This document shows, piece by piece, positions 52,410-61,008 of a stretch of DNA of 64,000 bases. Numbering within the stretch: position 1 is the stretch's first letter; each line of letters opens with the position of its first letter. The notes below the pieces were generated by a model. It made no database searches, was not told the origin of the DNA, and worked only from the letters and a program-made list of their open reading frames with translations. Position numbers and translations under genes: made by a program. Source of the stretch: Chitinophaga sp. GbtcB8 (GTDB lineage: Bacteria; Bacteroidota; Bacteroidia; Chitinophagales; Chitinophagaceae); assembly GCF_019091455.1 (NCBI RefSeq), contig NZ_JAGXJN010000026.1:31937-95936 (forward strand). The letters run 5' to 3'.

Positions 52410-55301
52410 TTATTTTACCAGCGTAACGGTTCCCTTTAATGTTTTTGTCTCTCCTCCCTTGTTCACAAAAGTAGCTACCCATACAAACGTGCCGGTATCT
52501 GCTAATACCCCTTTAAAATGACCATTCCATCCTACAGCGGGATCATTACTCTGAAAAATGCTTACTCCCCACCTGTTGTAAATGCTTAGCCGGTAATTGC
52601 TGATATGTCCATAATTTTTCGGACGGAACAGGTCGTTCTTTCCATCTCCGTTTGGTGTGAATGCAGTGGGGAAAATGATGTCGCAGCCCTCGTCTACGAA
52701 GATCTCCGTTGCCAGCGGTGCGGAGAGGCAATTGTTTCCGTCTTTTACTGTCAGCGTATAGCGGCCGGCCTCCAGGCCGTTGAACACACTATCAGGCTGC
52801 CACCCATTATTCCCTATCCCGAACAGGTATGGCGGCACACCACCGTTTGCCGTGAGCGTAATACGCCCTTTGAGCGGTGTGCCACATTCAATATCTGTTT
52901 TAGATAAAAGCGCTGCATCCAGCAGCAGTGGCTCCAGGATAATAAGCTCCGTACTTTGACTGCATTGCGCTGCATCTGTTACACTAACTGTATAAACACC
53001 TGCAGGCAGGCCGGTGAACAAGCCGGAATTATTGGTGATATCGCCGGTAGCCGGTGAATTAATAGTATATACGTAACCGTTAGCGCCGCCTGAAGCAGTG
53101 AGCTGCAGCTGCCCGCTCCTGTTGCCATGGCAGCTTACATCTGCATGGGCAATCGTTACTTCACTGAGCGCCAGCAAGGGCGGTTCAGTAAGGGTAACGG
53201 ATACGGGCTGGGAAATGCAGCCATGGCTATCCCTTACCGTGGAGCTGTAAATACCTGCAGGCAGGCCGGTGAACAAACCTGAGTTATTGGTAATAATACC
53301 TGTTGCAGGTGATGAAATAGTATATACGTAACCGTTACTGCCCCCTGCAGCATTGAGCTGTAGCTGCCCGTTCTGGTTGCCATAGCAGCTTATATCCGTA
53401 TGGGCGCTTGTTACTTCGCTGAGCACCAGCAAGAGCGGATCAGTAAGGGTAACGGATACGGGTTGGGAAATACATCCATAACTATCTCTTGTTATAATAC
53501 TGTAAGCACCGCCAGGCAGATTATTCGGGATAGCGTTGTTCCAGGTAAGGCCTCCGTCACTGCTGTATTGATAGGGCCCCGTGCCATTGCCGGGTGTGGG
53601 TATAATACTTCCATTGCCGCTACCCATACAGGAAGGCGGGGTTGCAGCTAATGTTAACGAGGGCTGTGAATGCACCGTGATCTGCACCGGTGCTACCACT
53701 TCACATTTGGTATTGGTATTTGTGAGCTTTATATAGTAGGTGCCTGTTTGGCTGATGGCTTGTGGCGTGGGTACCGGAATAGTAGTGAGGATATCTGTCC
53801 AATAGCTTAATAAAAATTCCGGTCCCTGATCCCTGTCAGTAATAACATTTGTGCCGGTAATGTCTATGGTGGCCGGTGCGCAAAAGATGGTATCTTTTAC
53901 CTGCAGCAGGGGTATCAGGGTGCTCGTAGGCTGCAGGGTTGAAAGATCCAGATCCAGCGTGGTTCCTGGTTCACCGTCTACTGTTCCCCATTCTGTTCCG
54001 TTTGAGAGTCCTCTCAATCCACCGGAAACATCTGCTACAGCAGGCGTATTGGTTATAACCACCCCTCCACCGCCACCGCCGCCGGAGCCATGGCGGGCCA
54101 GGAAGGTTTCGTTGCCACCGGCTCCTCCTTTGGCTGTTAAGGTAACGGTACCGTCCAAAGTACCGGTGTAGGCCAGTACAATGCTGCCACCAGCGCCGCC
54201 GCCGCCGGCGCCATCATCTGTTGATGGCCCTGCGCTCAGGCCATCGGCACTGATAATACCCGTACCAAGAATAGCGCTGGCAGTGATCATAATAATGCCG
54301 CCACCATGTTCTCCGCCTTCGGCGGCATTATTATTCTGATGACCGCCGCCACCACCGCCACCCATGATAATATGGGCAGGTAAGCCTGTTTTTATTCCTT
54401 TGCCTCCACGTCCGCCTACATCCTGGGGACCGGAGTACTGGTATCCTCCTTTTCCGCCGTCACCAAAATTAGCGCCTCCCCCGCCTCCGGAGTTGTGCGC
54501 ATTGCCGCCGCCCCCTGCATTGGCAGGGGCGCCTCTTCCAAAGCTGCCGTTTTCATACCCCCCTGCGGTTGCGGCCCAGGTGCCGTTTGGTGTGCCGGCA
54601 ATACCCTCTCCTTTTTCCCCGTAGCTGCCATAGGTATTACTTACAAAATCCTGGATATTGTATAAGCCACCGGCGGAGTTGATCTTACCAGGCCTGAACC
54701 CCAGGCCCGTTGCGGTAATTTCATAACCGTTCATGTTCAGTGTTTGCCAGGCGTGAAAAGCTACAATGCCGCCGCTTGCTCCGTCCCAGGCCGCAGCTGT
54801 AACAGTTCCTCCTAAAGTAACGTTCTGGTATGCCGGTACCCGCACTACCTGGTAAGCGGATTTACGGTTGGGTATGCCGCTTATAGCCCGGTAGCTGTGC
54901 TGCAATGGATCCCGCAGGGTTAACACGCCGCCGGCAAAACTTCTGACCTGGCCAAATTCAAACAGGCCGCTGTAGCCAGGATCTATGAGCCCGTTACCTC
55001 CTGTTCCGTTTCCGCCATAGGCGGGTGTGTTGCTGGTATTGATAGTGGCATCCTGCATTTGTATAATTAACACGCGATCGCCTGCTACCAGGGGCGTGGC
55101 ATTGCCGGTAGCGGGGCCTGTGTTAATAATAAGGCCGCCCGTGTTCACATTGTTCAGGGCCGGATAATAGGTATTCACCACACCTGCAATAGTAGCAGGT
55201 GCGCCACAAGGTGCGTGAACCGGTACAGGCAACTGGGCTCTAAGTACATTACAAAACAGTACTCCCATCAGCCATCCAATACACTTTTGCTTTACAAACA
55301 T
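52410..55301 (-). CDS. Large surface protein with SprB-like repeats and T9SS type-B C-terminal domain
   Basis: A 963-residue exported protein with a signal peptide (GWLMGVLFCNVLRAQ). The front half is a parallel-beta/Gly-rich region with runs such as MGGGGGGGHQNN and SGGGGGANFGDGG. The middle has SprB-like Ig repeats, two of them 255 bp (85 aa) apart, with GLFTGLPAGIYSSTVRDSHG. The C-terminus (IIFPTAFTPNGDGKNDLFRP to VTLVK) is the gliding-motility/CHU-type sorting domain used by type IX secretion. It is likely an adhesin or motility-linked surface protein. Confidence 0.92.
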   Translation of the reverse strand: MFVKQKCIGWLMGVLFCNVLRAQLPVPVHAPCGAPATIAGVVNTYYPALNNVNTGGLIINTGPATGNATPLVAGDRVLIIQMQDATINTSNTPAYGGNGTGGNGLIDPGYSGLFEFGQVRSFAGGVLTLRDPLQHSYRAISGIPNRKSAYQVVRVPAYQNVTLGGTVTAAAWDGASGGIVAFHAWQTLNMNGYEITATGLGFRPGKINSAGGLYNIQDFVSNTYGSYGEKGEGIAGTPNGTWAATAGGYENGSFGRGAPANAGGGGNAHNSGGGGGANFGDGGKGGYQYSGPQDVGGRGGKGIKTGLPAHIIMGGGGGGGHQNNNAAEGGEHGGGIIMITASAILGTGIISADGLSAGPSTDDGAGGGGAGGSIVLAYTGTLDGTVTLTAKGGAGGNETFLARHGSGGGGGGGVVITNTPAVADVSGGLRGLSNGTEWGTVDGEPGTTLDLDLSTLQPTSTLIPLLQVKDTIFCAPATIDITGTNVITDRDQGPEFLLSYWTDILTTIPVPTPQAISQTGTYYIKLTNTNTKCEVVAPVQITVHSQPSLTLAATPPSCMGSGNGSIIPTPGNGTGPYQYSSDGGLTWNNAIPNNLPGGAYSIITRDSYGCISQPVSVTLTDPLLLVLSEVTSAHTDISCYGNQNGQLQLNAAGGSNGYVYTISSPATGIITNNSGLFTGLPAGIYSSTVRDSHGCISQPVSVTLTEPPLLALSEVTIAHADVSCHGNRSGQLQLTASGGANGYVYTINSPATGDITNNSGLFTGLPAGVYTVSVTDAAQCSQSTELIILEPLLLDAALLSKTDIECGTPLKGRITLTANGGVPPYLFGIGNNGWQPDSVFNGLEAGRYTLTVKDGNNCLSAPLATEIFVDEGCDIIFPTAFTPNGDGKNDLFRPKNYGHISNYRLSIYNRWGVSIFQSNDPAVGWNGHFKGVLADTGTFVWVATFVNKGGETKTLKGTVTLVK
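52936..53440 (-). repeat. Tandem 255-bp repeat (two units) in surface protein
   Basis: The DNA from about 52936 to 53185 recurs with high similarity at 53186-53440 (for example CAGTAAGGGTAACGGATACG at 53186 and 53441). Each unit encodes about 85 residues of an SprB-like repeat. A third, weaker unit follows. Confidence 0.75.
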
Positions 55302-55674
55302 TTTTGTGTAGCCTTTCTCTTGTGAATAAAGGAGCAAAACCCATTGCCCGGTCGCTATGTTTACCGCCTGCTGATATATACAATGATTCCCGGTGCTTTG
55401 AGGTCACAACGTTTAAGCCGTAGCGTTATATGATATCATGCTATTACTGGAAAGGTACAGGGAAAGATATACGTGGACGTTTAGTTCTATACCGGACTAT
55501 TATCCTTGATGGGGTGTTGATCATTGGCCTTGCTGTTATCCCTTTTAGCGTGGAATCATTTGTTTTGTTGGCAATTACAGACTTAGTAAATATAAGAAAA
55601 ATCGTTCAACAAGCCTAAACGGCAAGCATGGAATTTATAAGCATTACGGGTGTTGTGTGATCTGTAATAAATGA
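55302..55674. other. Intergenic region, no confident gene
   Basis: About 370 bp between the surface-protein start and the RNase H stop. One 62-codon frame on the plus strand (55430-55618) has a hydrophobic stretch (VLIIGLAVIPFSVESFVLLA) but no ribosome-site or family support. No RNA gene or repeat recognised. Confidence 0.35.
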
Positions 55675-56124
55675 TCAGATCCCTTCACGCATGATCTTCC
55701 TCACCAATTTATCTGCTTCAATATTGAAATTAACGTCAATGCCTTTTTTTTGATGGGCTTTCACTTTAATGAAGGTTAATTCGAGGTGCCCACTTAACGT
55801 ATAAAATTCCTTTACAAGATCTGCATTCCTCATTTCCGTTCCTTTGCTGGTGATAAAACCCGCAGCCGTCAATTTCTCCCTTCGTTCCATCAATCCCGTT
55901 ACATACTGGCTGTCTGAGTAAATACGCAGTGATTTGAAAGTCTTTGCGGCATGACCGATCCCCGCTATGACCGCGTAAAGCTCCATTCTGTTATGTGTGG
56001 TATCCGGCACTTTGCCGGATAAAACGGTTTTTTCTTCCCCCGATAATATAATGGCAACCCATGCTCCCAAACCGTTTAAGGTGTTACAGCTGCCATCTGT
56101 ATATATATCCGCACTATGTATCAT
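55675..56124 (-). CDS. Ribonuclease HI-like protein
   Basis: A 149-residue RNase H fold. Catalytic acids are visible in DIYTDGSCNTLNG, NRMELYAVIAGI and IYSDSQYVTGL, with the final Asp in FNIEADKLVR. The handle and His segment VKAHQKKGIDVNFNIEADKL is present. It cuts the RNA strand of RNA-DNA hybrids. A gene of this size without an added domain is a typical type 1 enzyme. It lies beside an HxlR regulator, probably unrelated. Confidence 0.88.
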   Translation of the reverse strand: MIHSADIYTDGSCNTLNGLGAWVAIILSGEEKTVLSGKVPDTTHNRMELYAVIAGIGHAAKTFKSLRIYSDSQYVTGLMERREKLTAAGFITSKGTEMRNADLVKEFYTLSGHLELTFIKVKAHQKKGIDVNFNIEADKLVRKIMREGI

Positions 56125-56142
56125 ATCGTCGTGAATATCCGG

Positions 56143-56490
56143 CTACTGTCCCTGGATCTTTTTCCTGTGGTTCTGGCCCCAGCGGATCATGGCGCCAATC
56201 ACTTCTTTAAGCGTTTCAGCATACGCTGTTGAAGAATATTCAACCGTAACAGGTTTTGTATTGCAAACCCTCCGGCTTATCAGCTGATTCATTTCAAGCT
56301 CATGCAATTCCCTGGACAAGATCCGTGGAGAGATCCCTGATTCCCGGGACAGCTCCCCAAAGCGTTTGGTTCCATTATTTACCAATATTGAAAGGATAAC
56401 CAGCTTCCATTTTCCATTAACAACGTACAACGTATCCTGAATGAAGGAATGTACGTTTTCGCACTCTACCGCATCTAAATTGTCTTTCAT
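56143..56490 (-). CDS. HxlR-family transcriptional regulator
   Basis: A 115-residue winged-helix protein. The family run YVVNGKWKLVILSILVNNGT, then LSRESGISPRILSRELHELE and VEYSSTAYAETL is complete. It diverges from an SDR gene. An 18-bp perfect palindrome lies between the two starts and overlaps its own -7 element, so it is probably an autoregulator and controls the SDR gene. No Cys switch residue like that of QsrR or HypR is obvious apart from Cys at the front and at about 73. Confidence 0.93.
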   Translation of the reverse strand: MKDNLDAVECENVHSFIQDTLYVVNGKWKLVILSILVNNGTKRFGELSRESGISPRILSRELHELEMNQLISRRVCNTKPVTVEYSSTAYAETLKEVIGAMIRWGQNHRKKIQGQ

Positions 56491-56519
56491 GTACTATCCT
56501 GTTTGTAACTACTTACTAC

Positions 56520-56537
56520 TTTGTAACTCGTTACAAA
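56520..56537. promoter_or_regulatory. HxlR operator palindrome
   Basis: TTTGTAAC-TC-GTTACAAA is a perfect 18-bp palindrome. A further half-site GTTTGTAAC lies at 56501-56509. On the minus strand 56534-56541 reads TATATTTG, an exact -7 element for the HxlR gene, so the operator overlaps its promoter. Confidence 0.7.
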
Positions 56538-56585
56538 TATACCGTATAAACTATCAACTTTGTACGGCACTTAAAATATGCTCAC

Positions 56586-57329
56586 ATGGAAAAATTTAAA
56601 GACAAGGTAGTTGTAATTACAGGCGGGAATAGTGGTATTGGCTATGCAACCGCGAAAGAATTCAAATCGCAGGGAGCCACCGTAGTTATAACAGGAAAAC
56701 GGGAAGATGCATTACAGAAAGCCGCCCGGGAGCTGGAGGTGACCGGGAAATTGGCTGACCAGGCAAGCGTGCAGGACATAAAAAAACTGGCTGGCGAAGT
56801 CAAGGACTTGCAGCACAAAGTAGATGTGCTGTTTATCAATGCTGGTGTAGCCTTTTTTGCCCCCATTGAATATACTACCGAAGAGCAGTTTGATGTTATG
56901 ACAGACATCAACTTCAAAGGAAGTTTTTTCACCCTGCAGCAGTTCATTCCGCTGCTGAGTGATGGCGCTTCGGTTATTTTCCTGACTTCCAACAGTACGG
57001 CTATGACCATGCCCGGGAGCGCTGTATATGCAGCTGGTAAGTCGGCCGTTGGGCACCTGGCGAGGATAGCAGCCAAAGAGCTGGCCCCGAGAAAGATAAG
57101 AGTGAACACGGTAAATCCCGGCCCTACGCAGACCGAAATGATCGGCAAATTCGGCCTGGATGAAGCTACTTTAAAAGGAATGACAGAAAGCATATTGGCG
57201 CAAATGCCGCTGGCAAAGATCGGCACAGCCGAAGATGTAGCAAAGATGGTTACTTACCTGGCCGATAACAGCACCTCTTCCTTTATCACTGGTGCAGAAT
57301 TTTTTATTGATGGTGGCTTAGCCGTTTAA
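56586..57329 (+). CDS. SDR-family oxidoreductase
   Basis: A 247-residue classical short-chain dehydrogenase. The NAD(P) motif is ITGGNSGIGYATAKEF, the NAG-like motif is LFINAGVAFF, the catalytic YxxxK is AVYAAGKSAVGH, and the C-terminus FITGAEFFIDGGLAV is typical. It diverges from an HxlR regulator, the usual pairing for such reductases in Bacteroidota. Substrate unknown. Full length, no damage seen. Confidence 0.93.
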   Translation: MEKFKDKVVVITGGNSGIGYATAKEFKSQGATVVITGKREDALQKAARELEVTGKLADQASVQDIKKLAGEVKDLQHKVDVLFINAGVAFFAPIEYTTEEQFDVMTDINFKGSFFTLQQFIPLLSDGASVIFLTSNSTAMTMPGSAVYAAGKSAVGHLARIAAKELAPRKIRVNTVNPGPTQTEMIGKFGLDEATLKGMTESILAQMPLAKIGTAEDVAKMVTYLADNSTSSFITGAEFFIDGGLAV

Positions 57330-57337
57330 AAATAAAT

Positions 57338-57377
57338 GGGCCGACCCAAAAGTAAAAAAACACTTTTAGGCCGGCCC
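57338..57377. terminator. Bidirectional hairpin terminator
   Basis: Arms GGGCCGACCCAAAAGT and ACTTTTAGGCCGGCCC pair at 14 of 16 positions around an A-rich loop. It lies between the convergent SDR and AhpD-like genes. Confidence 0.75.
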
Positions 57378-57394
57378 CACACAATGAAGCAACC

Positions 57395-57832
57395 TTAAGC
57401 TGGTATCAGCTTAGTTGTGATCCCTATTCTGTTCCATGCATTAATAGTGATAATTGACAGGATAACCTGTGCCAGGTATGTTTCACCCAGCAATTTTACT
57501 GCCTGCTCATAAGTAGCATCCGTTACATGGTTTTCACTGATCAAAGTCACTTCTTCCGTAATGGCCAGTATCGCTCTTTCCTCCTCAGAATAAAAAGGCG
57601 CATCCCGCCATGCATTAAGGGCATAGATCCGTTGTTCTGTTTCGCCTGTTTTACGCGCCTCTTTTGTATGCATATCAATACAGAACGCACAACCATTTAT
57701 TTGTGATGCCCTGATCTTGATCAGGTCTTTATGGGTTTTGGTGAGCGGAGTGCTCTCTATAAATTTTTCAAGCCCCAGGATTGCTTTGTAACCCGCCGGT
57801 TCCACCTGGTCAATTTTAATTCGTGTTGCCAT
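57395..57832 (-). CDS. AhpD-like carboxymuconolactone decarboxylase family protein
   Basis: A 145-residue alpha-helical protein with the redox motif NGCAFCIDMHTKEARK (CxxC followed by His). The flanking segments IKIRASQINGC and ERIYALNAWRDAPFYSEEER match the AhpD/CMD family. Such proteins act as peroxidase partners or thiol oxidoreductases. An EamA transporter and an azoreductase lie upstream on the same strand with gaps of 5 bp and 1 bp, so all three likely form one operon regulated from 59.4 kb. Confidence 0.9.
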   Translation of the reverse strand: MATRIKIDQVEPAGYKAILGLEKFIESTPLTKTHKDLIKIRASQINGCAFCIDMHTKEARKTGETEQRIYALNAWRDAPFYSEEERAILAITEEVTLISENHVTDATYEQAVKLLGETYLAQVILSIITINAWNRIGITTKLIPA

Positions 57833-57837
57833 TTGTT

Positions 57838-58746
57838 TTATTTTGAATTTGAATTTGAAATATTACGCCTGGGTATGTTCATCAGGACAACGGCGCCCAT
57901 GATTAAGCCAACCCCGATCCACTGGCTGGTGATCACCTGCTCATGCAGGAGGATCTTTGCCATGATTATTGACACCGGGATTTCAATGGATGCAAGGATG
58001 GCTCCCAGCCCCATGCCTGCCAGTGGCATACCACGAGTGAACAATAAGGGTGGAAGCACCGTACCAAACAACGATACAAGCAATCCCCAGCCCGGGAAGA
58101 TCTTCCATGAAAACCCCGTGTTTATAAATGCATGAAATACACACAGTATAATGATCAGCCCTCCGGCAATCATGTATAAGCTTCTTTTTAGTGGTGGGAA
58201 ATGTGTATCCAGGTGATTGGTTGAATACATTGTTGCCGTGTAACATAATGCACCTGCAATACCAAATGCAAAACCTTTCCAGCTTAAGCTTACAGATTGT
58301 TTCAGTACTGCGGTGGCCAGTAATGTTCCGGCCATAATTACTGTAACAGACAGCAATCTGCCTGCTGCCGGTACCTTTCTCCGGACAATGGATTCCAGTA
58401 ATACGCCCATCCACACGGATTGTGCTAAGAGTACAATTGCTACACTCACCGGAATATATTTCACAGACAGGTAGTAAAATACACTGGTAAGGCCCAGTGA
58501 TGTTCCTGCTATTGTTAATCTCATTTTGGATCTGATAGCTGGAACGGGGGCGCTGGCATTTTGGCTTCCCTTTTGGAATAATGTCAATATAAAAAGACCT
58601 GTTACCCCAAGGCTGAATTGTGAAATGGTTACTTCTGCAGTATTGAAGCCAGCCAGGTACGCCATCTTTACATAAGTCCCCAGCATTCCGTAACAACCTG
58701 CGCCAAACGTTATCAGCAGGGCGCCTTTAAGTTTATCGTTTTTCAT
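57838..58746 (-). CDS. EamA/DMT-family transporter
   Basis: A 302-residue transporter with ten membrane helices in two repeats (EamA domains at about 8-140 and 155-295). It opens LKGALLITFGAGCYGMLGTY, and helix 10 is followed by a short basic tail. DMT transporters export amino acids, nucleotide precursors or drugs. It is sandwiched between the AhpD-like and azoreductase-like genes, so export of a toxic compound is plausible. Substrate unknown. Confidence 0.9.
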   Translation of the reverse strand: MKNDKLKGALLITFGAGCYGMLGTYVKMAYLAGFNTAEVTISQFSLGVTGLFILTLFQKGSQNASAPVPAIRSKMRLTIAGTSLGLTSVFYYLSVKYIPVSVAIVLLAQSVWMGVLLESIVRRKVPAAGRLLSVTVIMAGTLLATAVLKQSVSLSWKGFAFGIAGALCYTATMYSTNHLDTHFPPLKRSLYMIAGGLIIILCVFHAFINTGFSWKIFPGWGLLVSLFGTVLPPLLFTRGMPLAGMGLGAILASIEIPVSIIMAKILLHEQVITSQWIGVGLIMGAVVLMNIPRRNISNSNSK

Positions 58747-58747
58747 T

Positions 58748-59386
58748 TCACTTCAACATTTCTATCACCGCTTTCACTTGCCGGTGAGCTTGTTCAATAG
58801 TTTTTTCAAGCACTTCTTTATCAAACGAAGTACCGCTGACATCCACCATATGAATATTATGAATGCCTATCATATTCAGCACTGTCCGCAGATAGGTTGT
58901 CTGAAAGTTTAAATGCGAATTAGGTTCACCGGTTTCATAACCCTGGCCGCCCCTGGCTACCAGTAAAAGCATGGTTTTATTTTCCAGCAGGCCGGTGTAC
59001 GGCTGTTGCCTGTTACCAAGATCTATTTTGAAGGTTTCATTCAGCCGCAGTATCTGGTCAATATAGGCTTTTAACGTGCTGGGGATTGACCAGTTATACA
59101 TTGGCATACCCAAAACAATGAGATCTGCATTTTTTAATTCCGCAATATATGCATCACTGGTGGCCAGGATCTCATGGTCTTCAGCCGTTCTGTTTGTTTT
59201 CGGCTTATGGTTTGCCAGGATCCAGGCTTCACTGATATGCGGAACATTGACATTGCCAAGCTCTCTATGCCTGATCTCTGAATCGTTGTGGAGCCTGATC
59301 CAGTCTTCAGTAAACACCTCCGTAAGCTTTCTGCTGTGAGAGTGTAACGTTCTTGCACTTGCGTTAATTATTAATACCTTTTTCAC
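58748..59386 (-). CDS. FMN-dependent NADH-azoreductase / flavodoxin-fold quinone reductase
   Basis: A 212-residue flavodoxin-fold protein. FMN-loop motifs are VLIINASARTLHSHSRKLTE and MPMYNWSIPSTLKAYIDQIL, with VARGGQGYETGEP later, typical of AcpD/AzoR. It reduces quinones and azo dyes with NAD(P)H. No ATG is available at the family start, so GTG 59386 (VKKVLIINASA) or TTG 59392 is used. It diverges from the MocR regulator across a clear operator. Confidence 0.88.
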   Translation of the reverse strand: MKKVLIINASARTLHSHSRKLTEVFTEDWIRLHNDSEIRHRELGNVNVPHISEAWILANHKPKTNRTAEDHEILATSDAYIAELKNADLIVLGMPMYNWSIPSTLKAYIDQILRLNETFKIDLGNRQQPYTGLLENKTMLLLVARGGQGYETGEPNSHLNFQTTYLRTVLNMIGIHNIHMVDVSGTSFDKEVLEKTIEQAHRQVKAVIEMLK

Positions 59387-59416
59387 TTGCAATTTGTTTC
59401 TACAAAAGTATTCCTG

Positions 59417-59465
59417 ATCTGGGCTATATTTGTAGCCCAGATATAACAAAAACTACAGCCCAGAT
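59417..59465. promoter_or_regulatory. MocR operator overlapping a promoter
   Basis: ATCTGGGCTA and TAGCCCAGAT (59417-59426 and 59433-59442) form a perfect 10-bp inverted repeat. The -7 element TATATTTG occupies 59425-59432 at its centre. AGCCCAGAT recurs directly at 59457-59465, 23 bp later, overlapping the ATG of the regulator. Inverted plus direct half-sites are typical of MocR operators. Confidence 0.75.
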
Positions 59466-60927
59466 GCTGCCATACAAATCTTTAATCCAGGTAGACAGAA
59501 ACTCTTCTGTATCGTTGCATATCCAGGTTTGCAACAGCTTCATTGCACTTATTTCCGGCGGTACGCTGCAGCCTTCGGATATGCTGCCGAGCTCCCGCGT
59601 GCTGGCGGATCTTATAGGAATTCACAGAAATACGGTTAAGCTGGCCTACGAAGAATTGATCAGCCAGGGCTGGGCCGATTCCATTGCACGAAAAGGGATC
59701 TTTGTGCTCTCTAAACTACCCATCATTGCAAAGAGGAGGTTAACGAATGCAGGGGAGCCATTGCAAAAGAAAGAGCCCTTTACCTGGACAAACAAATTTA
59801 AAGATGCTGTACCAAGCAGAAACCTTCAGTCATCCATACTTACCATAGACGACGGTTTTCCGGATGTAAGGCTCACGCCTATTGATGAATTAATGCGGGA
59901 GTACCGGAGCATTTCCAGGAAATCATATGGTAAAATTTTTTTGAAGTACGGAAGCGCCAAAGGATCAGCACATCTGCGCCAGGCCATTGCGGGCTATCTT
60001 TACAATACCAGGGGCATTGCGGTATCAGCAGAAAATATACTCATTACAAAAGGCAGCCAGATGGGTATATACCTGGCTGCCCAGCTGCTGCTGGCGCCTG
60101 CTGAAAACATTGCGGTTGGTGTATCCAATTACCTGCTGGCTGATAACACCTTTAAGCACCATGGCGCAAACCTGGTCCGTATTCCTGTAGATGAACACGG
60201 GATGGACATTGATCATCTTGAAAAAGTACTCCGCAAACGAAAGCTAAAAGCAGTTTACGTTATACCGCATCATCATTGCCCCACCACGGTGACAATGAGC
60301 ATGGAGCGAAGATTAAAGCTTTTGAAACTGGCCAGGGAACATCGGTTCGCGATCATAGAAGATGATTACGATTTTGACTTTCACTATGAGAACAAGCCTT
60401 ATTTACCACTGGCAAGCATTGATCATCACCAGAATGTTATTTACATCGGATCTGTTACCAAAACGGTTGCACCGGCACTACGGATCGGTTTTATGATAGG
60501 TCCGGACCAGTTTATTAATGCTGCCGCAGCCCTGCGGGAACTCATCGATAAGCAGGGCGATACGGTGCTGGAAGAAGCTTTTGCTGTTATGTTCAATAAT
60601 GGTGAAATGGAACGGTACTTTAGGAAATCACTGAAAATATATAAAAGCCGGAGAGATCTTTTTTGCCAGGTTTTGAAAGCAGAGTTTAAGAACAAAATTG
60701 AGTTCACCTTGCCGGAAGGAGGCCTTGCAGTATGGGCCAGCTTTGATAAAAAAACAGACCTGGTGAAGCTATCCGCTGCTGCCTTAAAGAAAGGACTTAG
60801 TATTGATGACGGTACCTTTTACAGGAATGAGTCTTTTTCCGCCAACGGTTTGAGAATGGGCTTTGCTTCACTGGATGAAGCGGAGATCTTAGAGGCGCTT
60901 GGAAAGCTAAAAGCTGTTTTGAAATAG
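59464..60927 (+). CDS. MocR-family transcriptional regulator (GntR-aminotransferase fusion)
   Basis: A 487-residue protein. Residues 1-75 form a GntR winged helix (LPSSRVLADLIGIHRNTVKL). Then comes an aminotransferase class I/II fold domain with IPHHHCPTTVTMSMERRLKL, DDYDFDF and the PLP Lys in IGSVTKTVAPALRIGF. MocR proteins such as PdxR and GabR bind PLP and control a neighbouring gene. It diverges from the azoreductase/EamA/AhpD operon and its operator sits between, so it probably controls that operon and itself. Confidence 0.93.
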   Translation: MLPYKSLIQVDRNSSVSLHIQVCNSFIALISGGTLQPSDMLPSSRVLADLIGIHRNTVKLAYEELISQGWADSIARKGIFVLSKLPIIAKRRLTNAGEPLQKKEPFTWTNKFKDAVPSRNLQSSILTIDDGFPDVRLTPIDELMREYRSISRKSYGKIFLKYGSAKGSAHLRQAIAGYLYNTRGIAVSAENILITKGSQMGIYLAAQLLLAPAENIAVGVSNYLLADNTFKHHGANLVRIPVDEHGMDIDHLEKVLRKRKLKAVYVIPHHHCPTTVTMSMERRLKLLKLAREHRFAIIEDDYDFDFHYENKPYLPLASIDHHQNVIYIGSVTKTVAPALRIGFMIGPDQFINAAAALRELIDKQGDTVLEEAFAVMFNNGEMERYFRKSLKIYKSRRDLFCQVLKAEFKNKIEFTLPEGGLAVWASFDKKTDLVKLSAAALKKGLSIDDGTFYRNESFSANGLRMGFASLDEAEILEALGKLKAVLK

Positions 60928-60936
60928 CCCAATATG

Positions 60937-60969
60937 TGTAGTGGCCCCAAAAGTCAGACACTATTGGGG
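60937..60969. mobile_element. IS3-like terminal inverted-repeat candidate without transposase
   Basis: TGTAGTGGCCCCAAAAGTCA followed by GACACTATTGGGG resembles the ends of IS3-family elements, which often start TGTAGTG and fold through CCCCAA/TTGGGG. No transposase lies within 2 kb. It could equally be the terminator of the MocR gene, whose stop is 10 bp away. Confidence 0.3.
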
Positions 60970-61008
60970 TACTTTAAATAACATTATTTCTGTGCATCTA
61001 TGGCCTCA

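Noticed and set aside
54060..54520. CCGCCGCC-rich stretch that looks like a simple repeat
   Set aside because: It is explained by the Gly-rich region of the surface protein on the minus strand.
55430..55618. 62-codon plus-strand frame with a hydrophobic stretch
   Set aside because: No ribosome-site or family support. Kept as unexplained intergenic DNA.
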